Origin: Alteromonas sp. MMG017
GTDB lineage: Bacteria; Pseudomonadota; Gammaproteobacteria; Enterobacterales; Alteromonadaceae
NCBI RefSeq assembly: GCF_018100795.1
Contig: NZ_JAGJDY010000012.1
Coordinates: forward strand, 62,001-126,000
Direction of reading: 5' to 3'
Length of the DNA stretch: 64,000 bases
Under the pieces are notes generated by a model. The model saw only the letters and a program-made list of their open reading frames with translations. It did no database searches and had not been told where the DNA came from. The number at the start of each line of letters is the position of its first letter. Positions within the stretch are counted from its first letter, which is position 1. The position numbers and the translations under genes were made by a program. This document shows, one piece after another, positions 11,141-19,342 of this stretch.

Positions 11141-12373
11141 ATGAATCAAGTAGAAATTTTCCTAGGCGTCGGCATGTTTATTGCCATTGTATTGGCGCTA
11201 GTATTTATCATCATGTTTGCCAAGTCGAAGCTGGTTCCAAGCGGTGATGTAACCATCACTATTAACGGTGACCCAGACAAAGCAATTAAAACTGAGCCAG
11301 GCGGCAAGCTTCTTGGCGCACTAGCTGATGCAGGGTACTTCGTATCTTCAGCATGTGGTGGTGGTGGTTCTTGTGGTCAGTGTCGTGTAGACGTGCATTC
11401 AGGTGGTGGTGAAATCCTTCCAACTGAACTTGATCACATCACTAAAGGTGAAGCCCGTGAAGGCTGTCGTTTATCATGTCAGGTTGCGATTAAGCAAGAC
11501 ATGGAAATCGAGCTTGAAGAGTCGGTATTTGGTGTTAAGAAGTGGGATTGTGAAGTTATTTCTAACGATAACAAAGCCACTTTCATCAAAGAACTTAAGC
11601 TTCAAATTCCTAACGGTGAAAGCGTACCTTTCCGTGCTGGTGGTTACATTCAAATTGAAGCCCCTGCGCACCACGTTAAGTACAAAGAGTTTGAAATCCC
11701 TGATGAGTATCGCGGTGATTGGGAACGTTTTGGCTTCTTCGATATCGAATCTAAAGTAGATGAAGAAACCATTCGTGCTTACTCAATGGCTAACTACCCA
11801 GAAGAAGAAGGCATTATTATGTTGAACGTGCGTATTGCTACGCCGCCACCTAATAATCTAAGCCTACCTGCTGGTAAAATGTCATCGTACATTTGGAGTC
11901 TTAAAGAAGGCGACAAGGCAACAATTTCTGGTCCATTTGGTGAGTTCTTCGCTAAAGAAACTGAAAACGAAATGGTGTTTGTTGGTGGTGGTGCAGGTAT
12001 GGCGCCGATGCGCTCACATATCTTCGACCAACTTCGTCGCTTAAAAACTGATCGTAAGATGAGCTTCTGGTACGGTGCACGTTCACTTCGTGAAATGTTC
12101 TATACAGAAGACTTCGATGAGTTAGCTGCAGAAAACGATAACTTCAAGTGGCATGTTGCCCTTTCAGATCCTCAGCCTGAGGACAACTGGGAAGGTTACA
12201 CTGGGTTCATTCACCAAGTTCTTCTTGAGAACTACCTGAAAGATCACCCTGCGCCAGAAGATTGTGAGTTCTACATGTGTGGACCACCTATGATGAACGC
12301 AGCCGTTATCAACATGTTGAAAGAGCTAGGTGTTGAAGACGAGAACATCATGCTTGATGACTTCGGTGGTTAA
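11141..12373 (+). CDS. nqrF: Na+-translocating NADH:quinone reductase subunit F
   Basis: NqrF is the electron entry point: it oxidises NADH via FAD and passes electrons to a 2Fe-2S cluster. The 410-residue protein has an N-terminal membrane helix (about 6-27), a ferredoxin domain with cluster ligands Cys72, Cys78, Cys81 and Cys113, a flavin domain with RAYSMANYP, and an NADH domain with [13 protein letters not shown] and [10 protein letters not shown]. Cysteine spacing equals that of Vibrio NqrF with a two-residue offset. Last structural gene of the operon; a strong terminator follows 20 bases after the stop. Confidence 0.98.
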   Translation: MNQVEIFLGVGMFIAIVLALVFIIMFAKSKLVPSGDVTITINGDPDKAIKTEPGGKLLGALADAGYFVSSACGGGGSCGQCRVDVHSGGGEILPTELDHITKGEAREGCRLSCQVAIKQDMEIELEESVFGVKKWDCEVISNDNKATFIKELKLQIPNGESVPFRAGGYIQIEAPAHHVKYKEFEIPDEYRGDWERFGFFDIESKVDEETIRAYSMANYPEEEGIIMLNVRIATPPPNNLSLPAGKMSSYIWSLKEGDKATISGPFGEFFAKETENEMVFVGGGAGMAPMRSHIFDQLRRLKTDRKMSFWYGARSLREMFYTEDFDELAAENDNFKWHVALSDPQPEDNWEGYTGFIHQVLLENYLKDHPAPEDCEFYMCGPPMMNAAVINMLKELGVEDENIMLDDFGG

Positions 12374-12393
12374 TCCGAAATCTACAAGTGAGT

Positions 12394-12418
12394 AAAGGGG
12401 GCGAGAGCCCCCTTTTTG
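12394..12418 (+). terminator. Intrinsic terminator between nqrF and apbE
   Basis: AAAGGGGGC, a GAGA tetraloop and GCCCCCTTTTT form a strong hairpin with a T-run. It sits inside the gene cluster, so apbE and nqrM would be made by read-through or from their own promoter. Confidence 0.88.
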
Positions 12419-12439
12419 TTTAGTTAAAGGACCCAAAAC

Positions 12440-13471
12440 GTGATTCGATTCTTTGCCAGAATAGCATTAGCGGTTATTGCTATGAGCATCCTTTTTATTG
12501 CCAGTTGCAGTGAAAAGCCACTTACGGTTGTGCATTTGCAAGGCCAAACTATGGGTACGACTTACAATATTAAGTACGTACTTGGTGAAGGTGAAACTGC
12601 AGTAGAAGGTTTGCAGGAAGAAATTGACGCTAAGTTAGTTAACATCAATAAAATGATGTCGACCTACGATACAACGTCTGAGTTGTCTCGTTTTAACCAA
12701 TACCGATATTCAGATAACTTTGCGGTGTCTCCAGAAACACTTACCGTGGTGAATGAAGCGCTTCGCTTGGCCCGTTTGAGCGATGGTGTGCTAGATGTTA
12801 CGGTAGGGCCCTTGGTTAATTTGTGGGGGTTCGGTCCAAATAAACGACCAGAAAAAGTGCCAACCCAAGCCGATATTGATGCCGTTCGGGATTATGTAGG
12901 TTATGAGAAATTATCTACTACGCCAACCGGTCTTATGAAAGCAAACCCCATGTTGTATGTTGATTTATCAACCATTGCCAAAGGTTATGGCGTGGACGAA
13001 GTGGCAGCCATTTTAGATGCTCATGACTTGCAAGACTATCTTGTAGAGATTGGCGGTGAAATGCGGGTTAAAGGCGAACGTGGTGATGGCAGTGAATGGC
13101 TAATTGCGATTGAAAAGCCGGTAACGACAGAGCGCGCGGTGCAAAAAGTGGTGTCCATAGGCACTAACGCCATAGCCACATCAGGTGATTATCGTAACTA
13201 TTACGAAGAAGATGGGAAACGCTATTCTCATTTAATTGACCCAAATACTGGCTCGCCGATAACGCATGATTTGGTGTCGGTGACGGTGGTAAACCCATCT
13301 TCAATGATTGCGGATGGCTTAGCCACTGCGTTCAACGTAATGGGGTGGGAACGCGCTATCGACCTTGCAGAGCAAGAACAACTTGCTGTATTCCTCATTC
13401 GTCGCACAGCAGACGGATTTGAAGAGTATGCCACGGCAGAATTTGATAAACTGGTAGAAGTAAATAATTAA
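12440..13471 (+). CDS. apbE: FAD:protein FMN transferase ApbE (lipoprotein)
   Basis: ApbE transfers FMN from FAD to a threonine in SGAT-type motifs; here the evident targets are NqrB Thr229 and NqrC Thr224. The 343-residue product begins with a lipoprotein signal ending IASC at Cys23, so it should be anchored facing the periplasm. Family motifs are GQTMGTTYNIKY after the signal, MSTYDTTSELSRFN, DVTVGPLVNLWGFGP, STIAKGYGVD and SHLIDPNTGSP. The start is a GTG at 12440 with AAAGGA upstream. It lies directly behind nqrF, separated by a terminator, and 10 bases ahead of nqrM. Confidence 0.96.
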   Translation: MIRFFARIALAVIAMSILFIASCSEKPLTVVHLQGQTMGTTYNIKYVLGEGETAVEGLQEEIDAKLVNINKMMSTYDTTSELSRFNQYRYSDNFAVSPETLTVVNEALRLARLSDGVLDVTVGPLVNLWGFGPNKRPEKVPTQADIDAVRDYVGYEKLSTTPTGLMKANPMLYVDLSTIAKGYGVDEVAAILDAHDLQDYLVEIGGEMRVKGERGDGSEWLIAIEKPVTTERAVQKVVSIGTNAIATSGDYRNYYEEDGKRYSHLIDPNTGSPITHDLVSVTVVNPSSMIADGLATAFNVMGWERAIDLAEQEQLAVFLIRRTADGFEEYATAEFDKLVEVNN

Positions 13472-13481
13472 GGAGTAGGCT

Positions 13482-13715
13482 ATGTCTACGTTTATTTTAG
13501 CATTCGGTTTTTTCCTCACCATGGTACTTGCCATGGCGGTAGGCTACTTAGTGCAGCGTAAAACGATATCGGGTAGCTGCGGTGGACTAGGCGCATTGGG
13601 TATCGCTAAAGCATGTGATTGCCCAGAGCCTTGTGACAGAAAAAAATCTCGCATGGAAAAAGAAGAAGCGAGAGAAAAGAAATTGAATGAATGGAAACAG
13701 AATCAGATCCTTTAA
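13482..13715 (+). CDS. nqrM: NQR maturation protein NqrM (DUF539)
   Basis: A 77-residue protein with one N-terminal transmembrane helix (about 3-23) and a cysteine cluster with Cys33, Cys45, Cys47 and Cys51 in the pattern SCGGLGALG...CDCPEPC. NqrM is required for NQR assembly and is proposed to deliver iron to the cysteine site of NqrD/NqrE. The charged, lysine- and glutamate-rich tail is typical. An AAGGAG ribosome-binding site is present and the gene is 10 bases behind apbE, so the two are probably co-transcribed. Confidence 0.95.
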   Translation: MSTFILAFGFFLTMVLAMAVGYLVQRKTISGSCGGLGALGIAKACDCPEPCDRKKSRMEKEEAREKKLNEWKQNQIL

Positions 13716-13784
13716 TCTGATCTAGTCGCGCTTTTGCTAAGTCAGAAACAATACGCAACAGCGCCACAATGTATAAATATAGAT

Positions 13785-13817
13785 GCGCGGTAAGTTAAAA
13801 GCTTACCGCGCTTTTTT
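13785..13817 (+). terminator. Intrinsic terminator after nqrM
   Basis: GCGCGGTAAG and CTTACCGCGC form a ten-pair stem with a short A-rich loop and a run of six T. This probably ends the nqr-apbE-nqrM transcript. Confidence 0.88.
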
Positions 13818-13845
13818 GTATGCTTCATTTATTACTTGCGCAGTA

Positions 13846-14110
13846 ATACCAGTCCGCATTGATAATTACCCTCTCAGCGAGACTTAAAATGTTCGTAATC
13901 GCGGCGTGTTACCACAGGTATAGTGGTTCTACACCAAGGTAACACAACAAAGAGTACGGACATTTTAAACTCGCCCTTCGGGAAGGTCTGGCAAGCTTCC
14001 TAGCTTCATTCTGGGAATTTGAAAGGGAACAGCCATTCCTGCATTCCCACGCTTTGCTAGGAAACTTGCCAGCGCCTTCTGAGTGGGCGATTATCTATGC
14101 GGATTGGTAT
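13846..14110. repeat. 265-bp imperfect palindrome with nested stem-loops
   Basis: The two ends are near-perfect inverted copies: ATACCAGTCCGCAT at 13846 pairs with ATGCGGATTGGTAT ending at 14110, and the homology continues inward for about 33 bases to CTCAG/CTGAG. Inside are further arms: TAAAATGTTCGTA (about 13885) against TACGGACATTTTA (about 13954), GTGTTACC against GGTAACAC around 13917-13945, and GGCAAGCTTCCTAGC (about 13989) against GCTAGGAAACTTGCC (about 14055), with TGGGAAT/ATTCCCA within. No open frame spans it. It resembles a non-autonomous palindromic repeat of the REP/MITE kind, but no second copy is in the window, so repeat status is inferred. Confidence 0.75.
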
Positions 14111-14170
14111 AAGTAGTTGCTCACTATTCATCTCGTTCGCTGGTAAGGCGAATTAATATGCTCTAGAATA

Positions 14171-14186
14171 CTGTCTTTCTATACAG
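14171..14186 (+). promoter_or_regulatory. LexA (SOS) box upstream of dinB
   Basis: CTGTCTTTCTATACAG fits the gammaproteobacterial LexA consensus CTG-N10-CAG with flanking TA before and TT after. It lies about 50 bases before the dinB start, as expected for damage-inducible control of DNA polymerase IV. Confidence 0.82.
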
Positions 14187-14236
14187 TTTTTTGTAAAGCG
14201 GTTCAATTCGTTTGGCAGTTTAGGGGGCAATACGGC

Positions 14237-15310
14237 ATGCGAAAAATCATCCATGTAGATATGGACTGCTTTTATGCTGCGGTTGAAATGCGTGACAACC
14301 CTGCGTTACGTAATATCCCTATTGCCATTGGTGGTAGCTCACAGCACCGTGGCGTTATCTCTACCTGTAATTACCCTGCCCGTAAATATGGCGTACGTTC
14401 CGCCATGGCCACCGCATACGCGTTTAAGCTTTGCCCAAACCTCACCTTAGTAAAAGGGCGCATGGAGGCTTATGTCAAAGAGTCTCAACGAATTCGCGAA
14501 ATCTTTGCCGACTATACCGATTTAATTGAGCCACTTTCCTTAGATGAAGCTTATCTAGATGTCACCAATAGCCAGTATTGCGGGGGGAGTGCCACATTAA
14601 TTGCCGAAGAAATTAGAAGCCGAATTGAAGCGGAATTGGGGTTAACCGCATCAGCAGGCGTAGCACCTTGTAAGTTTGTGGCCAAAGTGGCGAGCGATGA
14701 AAATAAGCCTAATGGTATTTGTGTTATTACCCCCGATAAATTAGACAGTTTTGTTAGCGCTATGCCCCTTAAAAAAATTCCCGGGGTGGGCAAGGTAACA
14801 ATGCAAAAGCTGCAACGATTAGGCCTAGCCACCTGCAACGATGTGCGCTCTTACCCCTTTGAGCGTATACAAAAGGAATTAGGTAAGTTTGGAGCGGTTT
14901 TATGGGAACGAGCGCACGGTATTGATGACAGAGAACTATCGGTATCACGAGAGCGCAAGTCTATAGGCGTAGAACGCACCCTAAGCAACGATATTCACTC
15001 GTTAGAAGAATGTCGAGATTTTATGCCTCACTTACTAGAAAAGCTTCAGGAGCGCATGGAGGCCCATGAAAAGCGCACAGGCAAGCCTGTTCGCATACGG
15101 ACTCAAGGGGTAAAATTGAAATTTCAAGACTTCCAACTTACTACTGTTGAACATCGATGCCCTTCGTTAAATGCCCATTACTTTGATACCCTATTGCAAG
15201 AAGCTTACGAGCGCGCCAAAGGCCGCGGTATACGATTAGTCGGACTGCATATTGGCCTAGGTGAGGCGCAAACCATACATCAACTTCCTTTGCCCTTAGA
15301 AGGTGAGTAG
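14237..15310 (+). CDS. dinB: DNA polymerase IV (Y-family)
   Basis: Error-prone translesion polymerase of 357 residues. The catalytic carboxylates are in [14 protein letters not shown] at the N-terminus and in [10 protein letters not shown] near residue 103; other family segments are [39 protein letters not shown] and KIPGVGKVT (helix-hairpin-helix in the thumb). The little-finger domain occupies about 235-345. A GGGGG-rich ribosome-binding site precedes the ATG. The LexA box upstream indicates SOS induction. A weak 11-bp tandem pair (15317-15338) lies immediately after the stop codon. The C-terminal QLPLPL could be a beta-clamp binding motif. Confidence 0.97.
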   Translation: MRKIIHVDMDCFYAAVEMRDNPALRNIPIAIGGSSQHRGVISTCNYPARKYGVRSAMATAYAFKLCPNLTLVKGRMEAYVKESQRIREIFADYTDLIEPLSLDEAYLDVTNSQYCGGSATLIAEEIRSRIEAELGLTASAGVAPCKFVAKVASDENKPNGICVITPDKLDSFVSAMPLKKIPGVGKVTMQKLQRLGLATCNDVRSYPFERIQKELGKFGAVLWERAHGIDDRELSVSRERKSIGVERTLSNDIHSLEECRDFMPHLLEKLQERMEAHEKRTGKPVRIRTQGVKLKFQDFQLTTVEHRCPSLNAHYFDTLLQEAYERAKGRGIRLVGLHIGLGEAQTIHQLPLPLEGE

Positions 15311-15355
15311 GGGAGTGAATAAAAAGCGAACAAAAAGTGACTAGCAGGAGCCATC

Positions 15356-15649
15356 ATGACTACCCCAGAACCTAAAATCCCAGAGTCTAAAATTCCAGAG
15401 TCTGAAACCCCCGAACTTAGAACCCCAGGTCGCTACCGCCACTACAAAGGCAGTGACTATGATGTTTACGAAGTGGCGACGCATTCAGAAGATGAGTCTT
15501 CCTTAGTGGTGTATCGTCCATGTTATGGCGAAAAAGCCCTGTGGGTTCGCCCATTGAGTATGTTTCAAGAAGAAGTGGTGATAGAAGGCAAATCTGTTCC
15601 GCGATTTGCTTATATTGGTGACATCCCAGATGATGAAAAAATGATCTGA
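15356..15649 (+). CDS. DUF1653 domain protein with pentapeptide-repeat N-terminus
   Basis: A 97-residue protein. Residues about 24-90 match the DUF1653 family: PGRYRHYKGSDYDVYEVATHS, LVVYRPCYG, LWVRPLSMFQE, VPRFAYIGD. The function of the family is not established. The preceding 20 residues are four tandem five-residue units starting Pro-Glu (PEPKI, PESKI, PESET, PELRT), encoded by a 15-bp tandem repeat; such an extension is not part of the domain and was probably created by local duplication. An AGGAG ribosome-binding site precedes the ATG. It lies 45 bases after dinB and could be co-transcribed with it. Confidence 0.88.
   Translation: MTTPEPKIPESKIPESETPELRTPGRYRHYKGSDYDVYEVATHSEDESSLVVYRPCYGEKALWVRPLSMFQEEVVIEGKSVPRFAYIGDIPDDEKMI
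15365..15424 (+). repeat. 15-bp tandem repeat, four units, in DUF1653 gene
   Basis: Units start at 15365, 15380, 15395 and 15410, each of the form CCAGARYCTRAAAYY with a few mismatches; the fourth is the most diverged. They keep the reading frame and give a proline-glutamate-rich N-terminus. Confidence 0.9.
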
Positions 15650-15714
15650 ACCGGAAACTAGGTCATAGTGTATGTAGACCTAGTAAATAATAAGCACCTC
15701 CTAAGGAAACCCTA

Positions 15715-16590
15715 ATGGCGCAACCACTTACCCGTAGTTTGCTACTTGCTGCAAGTTTAGTATCAACGACCTTCATTCCTGCCGCTTTTTCACAAGACCG
15801 TTTTGAAAAGGTTGAAATAGAAGCAACAGCACTTAAAGGTTCCGTGCATATGTTAACGGGGATGGGCGGCAATATCGGCGTTTCTGCAGGCGATGACGGT
15901 ATTCTTATTATTGATGATCAGTTCGCTCCGCTTGCAGAGAAAATAGCTGCCGCGCTAGGGGAGCTGGGTAGTGATAAGCCCAAGTATGTAATTAACACCC
16001 ATTACCATGGCGACCATACCGGTTCTAATGCGTTCTTTCATAGTCACAAAGGCGCGACTATTTTAGCCCATGACAACGTGCGTGTTCGATTGGCCAACGA
16101 TGAAAAAGTCTCTCCTGATGCGCTACCGGCTATTACCTATGAAAACGGTATCAAGCTACATTTTAACGGTGAAACCATTCACATTATGCATCTTAAATCA
16201 GGACATACAGACGGCGACAGCATCGTATGGTTTGAACAGCCGGATGTCATGCACACTGGCGACTTGTTCTTCAACGGATTATTCCCTTTCATCGACTTAA
16301 ATTCCGGCGGCAGTGTTAAAGGCTACATAGAATCAGTTAAACAAGTGATGGCGAAAATAGATGACGATACGGTCCTCATTCCAGGCCATGGTGCACTTAG
16401 TAACAAAGCCGAGTACACCAGCTTTCTTGCAATGATTGAAGAGACCTTTGCTTTTGTAAAAGCACAGAAAGCAAAAGGTATGAATCTTGAAGCCATTACT
16501 GAAGCAGGGCTTGATAGTAAATGGGATAAGTGGGCATGGAGCTTTATCTCGGAAGAGAAGTGGATTGCTACACTTTACGAAGAGGCCTAA
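15715..16590 (+). CDS. Exported metallo-beta-lactamase-fold hydrolase
   Basis: A 291-residue protein with a signal peptide (positively charged start, hydrophobic core, cleavage likely after AAFSQ at about residue 27). The zinc-binding motif HYHGDH gives His96, His98, Asp100 and His101; later ligands lie in LKSGHTDGDS, the GDLFFNG segment and IPGHG near the C-terminus. It therefore looks like an active dinuclear zinc hydrolase in the periplasm. The family is broad (lactonases, thioesterases, beta-lactamases, quinoprotein-associated hydrolases), and the sequence alone does not decide the substrate. CTAAGGA precedes the ATG. It stands alone on the plus strand between the DUF1653 gene and a convergent membrane hydroxylase. 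Confidence 0.85.
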   Translation: MAQPLTRSLLLAASLVSTTFIPAAFSQDRFEKVEIEATALKGSVHMLTGMGGNIGVSAGDDGILIIDDQFAPLAEKIAAALGELGSDKPKYVINTHYHGDHTGSNAFFHSHKGATILAHDNVRVRLANDEKVSPDALPAITYENGIKLHFNGETIHIMHLKSGHTDGDSIVWFEQPDVMHTGDLFFNGLFPFIDLNSGGSVKGYIESVKQVMAKIDDDTVLIPGHGALSNKAEYTSFLAMIEETFAFVKAQKAKGMNLEAITEAGLDSKWDKWAWSFISEEKWIATLYEEA

Positions 16591-16640
16591 TCAAGCCGGT
16601 TTAGGAGCAGTCATAGCACTGCTCCTACTCCGACTCGTAG

Positions 16641-17609
16641 CTATATAGTTGCGTCAGTTTTATTCACCCCAGACTCCGGCATTAATACCTCATCAGTATG
16701 TGTACTATTGTTAGGACTAGACGCGGTGTCGATTACGCTTTTCTTTGCTGCTTCGTTTGTCGCTTGAGCAACCATTTTAGGTTTGCGTGGTGTTTTATAT
16801 AGCGGCCAAACGAGTTGCTCTACCCAGTTAGCGTAAAACATTCCTTCAATACCATATTGAGCTGGGTATTTTCGCGTGATTTTGGCAGTTCCAAATAACA
16901 CGTCCCAGAAAAACAATAGATTTCCGTAATTACCTTTATAGTTGGTGATGCCATCGTCAGCCTTTAGGCCGTGGTGTGCGCTATGGGTAGAGGGTGTCGA
17001 TATTGTCCTTTCCACAATCCACGCTAGCTTGTTAAGCATTGGCGTTTGGTATAAAAATCTGTCCCATTTCCATTCGGCATGCGCACCGGTAATGACACTT
17101 AGCTTTACCACAAGATAGAACGCGTAGGTCCAACCTAATCCTAAATAGATAAGCGCGCCTGAAAACCAAAGCGACGGCATCAACAAGTAATAGAAGACGT
17201 TATTGCGATAGATAATGCGCACGCTCATGTACTTGCCGTTGTGGTGTGCACGATGCAGGTTATACAGGAAACGGGTGGAGTGAGACAGGCGGTGCCACCA
17301 ATATTGCATCATGTCATCGAATATCAGCAGCAATGCAATATGCAGAAAAATTGATGAGTCGCCCAATGCTCCTTGATTCAAAGCCCCTTGATTTAGCGCC
17401 CCTTGGTACTGAGGCACAATAAGCAACATTAGCGCTCCAGCACTAAAAAGCACCAAAGGTTGGGTAATGACAAAAAGCACTAAGGTGCCAATGAGTTCGA
17501 CTTTTCCATCATCACTCACTTCTGCGCTTTTCTTAAAAAGCTTACCTTGCTTTGCTTCCAGTAACGCAAATATCAAGAAAATACCGATAATCGCAATTTG
17601 ATAGTTCAT
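16641..17609 (-). CDS. Fatty acid hydroxylase/sterol desaturase family membrane protein
   Basis: A 322-residue membrane protein with several hydrophobic segments and the histidine clusters that bind a di-iron centre: WHRLSH, HRAHHN and HSAHHG. Enzymes of this superfamily hydroxylate or desaturate lipids with molecular oxygen; the substrate here is unknown. I chose the start at 17609 (MNYQIAIIG) because GGAG lies six bases upstream; an open frame extends to 17714 but would overlap the divergent regulator and adds 35 unremarkable residues. Residues about 66-80 contain a tandem QGALN repeat coming from a 15-bp DNA duplication. The C-terminal tail after about 280 is polar and probably cytoplasmic. 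Confidence 0.87.
   Translation of the reverse strand: MNYQIAIIGIFLIFALLEAKQGKLFKKSAEVSDDGKVELIGTLVLFVITQPLVLFSAGALMLLIVPQYQGALNQGALNQGALGDSSIFLHIALLLIFDDMMQYWWHRLSHSTRFLYNLHRAHHNGKYMSVRIIYRNNVFYYLLMPSLWFSGALIYLGLGWTYAFYLVVKLSVITGAHAEWKWDRFLYQTPMLNKLAWIVERTISTPSTHSAHHGLKADDGITNYKGNYGNLLFFWDVLFGTAKITRKYPAQYGIEGMFYANWVEQLVWPLYKTPRKPKMVAQATNEAAKKSVIDTASSPNNSTHTDEVLMPESGVNKTDATI
17368..17412 (-). repeat. 15-bp tandem repeat, three units, in hydroxylase gene
   Basis: Units begin at 17368, 17383 and 17398 (plus-strand form GCYCCTTGATT-type). On the coding strand they give YQGAL-NQGAL-NQGAL, in a loop between hydrophobic segments. Confidence 0.85.
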
Positions 17610-17687
17610 AGTTCTCTCCACGTATTGCAGTAAAGTTAACACCCTATTAACATGGTAAATATATAGAACTATAGATTTGGTGGAAAA

Positions 17688-18419
17688 GTGTCTTATATAA
17701 AAGCGCTCAATCAAATTATCATGCCTGAATCATTACTTGCGCTGTGCACGCAATTTGGTACGCCAATTGAGTATGACAAGGGCGCTATGATCCACAATCG
17801 AGGGGATTTAAAACCTGGGCTTTCTATCGTGGAGGCTGGGCAGGTGAAGGTGGGCAACTATGGCGTGGACGGTAATTATCAACTTACTACAGTGCTAGAG
17901 CGGGGCGACACTTTTGGTGAATTCACTTTATATGCATCGTTAGCCAGAACCCACCATGCGCAAGCAATGTCCGACTGCACCGTGCTGCAAATTGATGAAA
18001 GTCGCTTTCGGCAACTCGAAGCTGCGCACCCTGAAGTGGGTGTGTTTTTAACACGCAATCTTGCCATAAAGCTTCACGCTACCTTAGAGCGGTTAGATGA
18101 CATTTTACGCTTACCGACTCATGTGCAGTTGGCAAAATTGATTTACCAAACCAGCGTAGCGCAAGCAAACTCAATTGAAACTAACACCTTTCAAGCTGAC
18201 TCTTTTCAAGCTCGCTCAGGCCAAACTAGCACTGCAGTAGCGCTTAGGCAAAGCGACTATGCTGAGCGTTTAGGGGTAACTGTGCTAACCGCCCACAAAG
18301 CGCTAAATAAGTTGGTGTCCCTTTCACTAATTCGAAAGCAATATGGGAAAGTGGAGATTGTTGATATGCAAGCAATGTCGAAGTGGCTAAATGACAATGT
18401 ATCTTTGTTACCTGTCTGA
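17688..18419 (+). CDS. Crp/Fnr family transcriptional regulator
   Basis: A 243-residue protein with an N-terminal cyclic-nucleotide-binding fold (about 20-130; GDLKPGLSIVEAGQVKVGNYG, LERGDTFGEFTLY) and a C-terminal winged helix (about 175-235; SDYAERLGVTVLTAHKALNKLVSLSLI). No cysteine cluster of the FNR type is present at the N-terminus. The effector is unknown. The start at 17688 is a GTG; an ATG at 17721 is an alternative, and neither has a strong ribosome-binding site. It is divergent from the hydroxylase gene with a 78-base gap, so it may control that gene. The linker between domains has a 15-bp duplication. The last 12 bases overlap the end of the convergent Lrp-type gene. Confidence 0.85.
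   Translation: MSYIKALNQIIMPESLLALCTQFGTPIEYDKGAMIHNRGDLKPGLSIVEAGQVKVGNYGVDGNYQLTTVLERGDTFGEFTLYASLARTHHAQAMSDCTVLQIDESRFRQLEAAHPEVGVFLTRNLAIKLHATLERLDDILRLPTHVQLAKLIYQTSVAQANSIETNTFQADSFQARSGQTSTAVALRQSDYAERLGVTVLTAHKALNKLVSLSLIRKQYGKVEIVDMQAMSKWLNDNVSLLPV
18183..18227 (+). repeat. 15-bp tandem repeat in Crp-family gene
   Basis: Two clear units (18183 and 18198, sharing TTTCAAGCT-like ends) and a third diverged unit (18213) encode NTFQA, DSFQA and RSGQT in the linker before the DNA-binding domain. Confidence 0.78.
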
Positions 18420-18941
18420 GACGTGATCGCTCATTGAAATCTCCGCTTTATCCAACCATTTCAATTGCGCGAGGGGATAGCCTAAAAAGAACTTTTCTCT
18501 GGATAAAATAATCCGATTTTCAATGCGCTTAATACCAAGCTCTTCTCTGTCACTAAGCAATGTACAGGCGTCGTTGAGTTTAGCGATATTTGCAAAACAA
18601 CTGAACGACACATAATCCACTTTCCCCGTTATTTGCATGCAATCCATGAACTCAGGTATTTCTTGAATAGCGGAAATGAAGCGCCGTTTGAAAGGGGCGC
18701 TGTTATCATGCAAGGTAAATTCAACATACGCAAAAACATGTTCGCACATAGCTTCAATATTCACGTCTGCATGAAAGGTACGAAAGTAGCCGGCTTCTTT
18801 TAGTGCCTTTACCCGCTGGAAGCAGGCACTAGGTGAAAGGTTAACGCGTCCCGCTAATTCCACGTTGGTGAGGTCTGCTTGCAAATGTAATATGGCCAAT
18901 ATCTTTTGATTGTAGCTGTCTAAATGAATAATCTTTTTCAT
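18408..18941 (-). CDS. Lrp/AsnC family transcriptional regulator
   Basis: A 177-residue regulator with the Lrp layout: an N-terminal helix-turn-helix (about 8-55; LDSYNQKILAILHLQADLTNVELAGRVNLSPSACFQ with a turn at NLSPSA) and a C-terminal ligand-binding RAM domain (about 70-150). Lrp/AsnC proteins sense amino acids or related small molecules and often control a divergent transport or catabolic gene. Here the divergent neighbour, across about 400 bases, is an NCS1 permease followed by a DUF917 enzyme, the most likely targets. It ends overlapping the Crp-family gene by 12 bases tail to tail. Confidence 0.88.
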   Translation of the reverse strand: MKKIIHLDSYNQKILAILHLQADLTNVELAGRVNLSPSACFQRVKALKEAGYFRTFHADVNIEAMCEHVFAYVEFTLHDNSAPFKRRFISAIQEIPEFMDCMQITGKVDYVSFSCFANIAKLNDACTLLSDREELGIKRIENRIILSREKFFLGYPLAQLKWLDKAEISMSDHVSDR

Positions 18942-19342
18942 AAGGTGATTTCTTTTGCCTTAAACACACGTATTGCCACATTTATGATGGTCTTGCGCGC
19001 CGAATGTTATTACTCAGCTACACCAAATTGCACCTAGGTAGGAGATAAAGCATCTTGTGTATGTGAAATAATATTTTTAGGAAATAGTAATAAGTTCGTG
19101 ATTGTCGGTGATTTCAGTACTCAGGTTATCAAAAGTTAGCAATTAACAAAATATTATTTTGTGGAAAGTTTGCACAATAGTGTTAGCCGTTTAAATAGGA
19201 TGTGTATAGCGATTAATGCTTCGTTTAACGTGTGCGTTCTTTATACGTCAGCCAAATAAATTCAAACCAAAAATGCGGGAAAGCGTAAGCTGTTTTGCCC
19301 AACATTTGTCGAAAGCCGCAACCTAACAGGGATAACAAATAG
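18942..19342. other. Divergent regulatory region between Lrp-type regulator and permease
   Basis: About 400 bases, AT-rich, no gene seen. It contains ACAAAATATTATTTTGT (19146-19162), with seven-base perfect arms around a three-base centre, and a similar AT-rich stretch AATAATATTTTTAGG near 19070. These are candidate operator sites for the adjacent Lrp-type protein, by position and symmetry only. Confidence 0.5.

Larger units (their letters stand above)
13716..14236. other. Intergenic region between nqrM and dinB
   Basis: A 521-base gap with no protein-coding signal. It holds, in order, the nqrM terminator (13785-13817), a 265-bp palindromic element (13846-14110) and a LexA box (14171-14186) before dinB. 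Confidence 0.8.

Noticed and set aside
13846..14110. Insertion sequence
   Set aside because: No transposase frame and the length is only 265 bp; at most it is a non-autonomous palindromic element.
18408..18419. Frameshift or misassembly at the overlap of the Crp-type and Lrp-type genes
   Set aside because: Both proteins end at normal family lengths; a 12-base tail-to-tail overlap is common in compact genomes.
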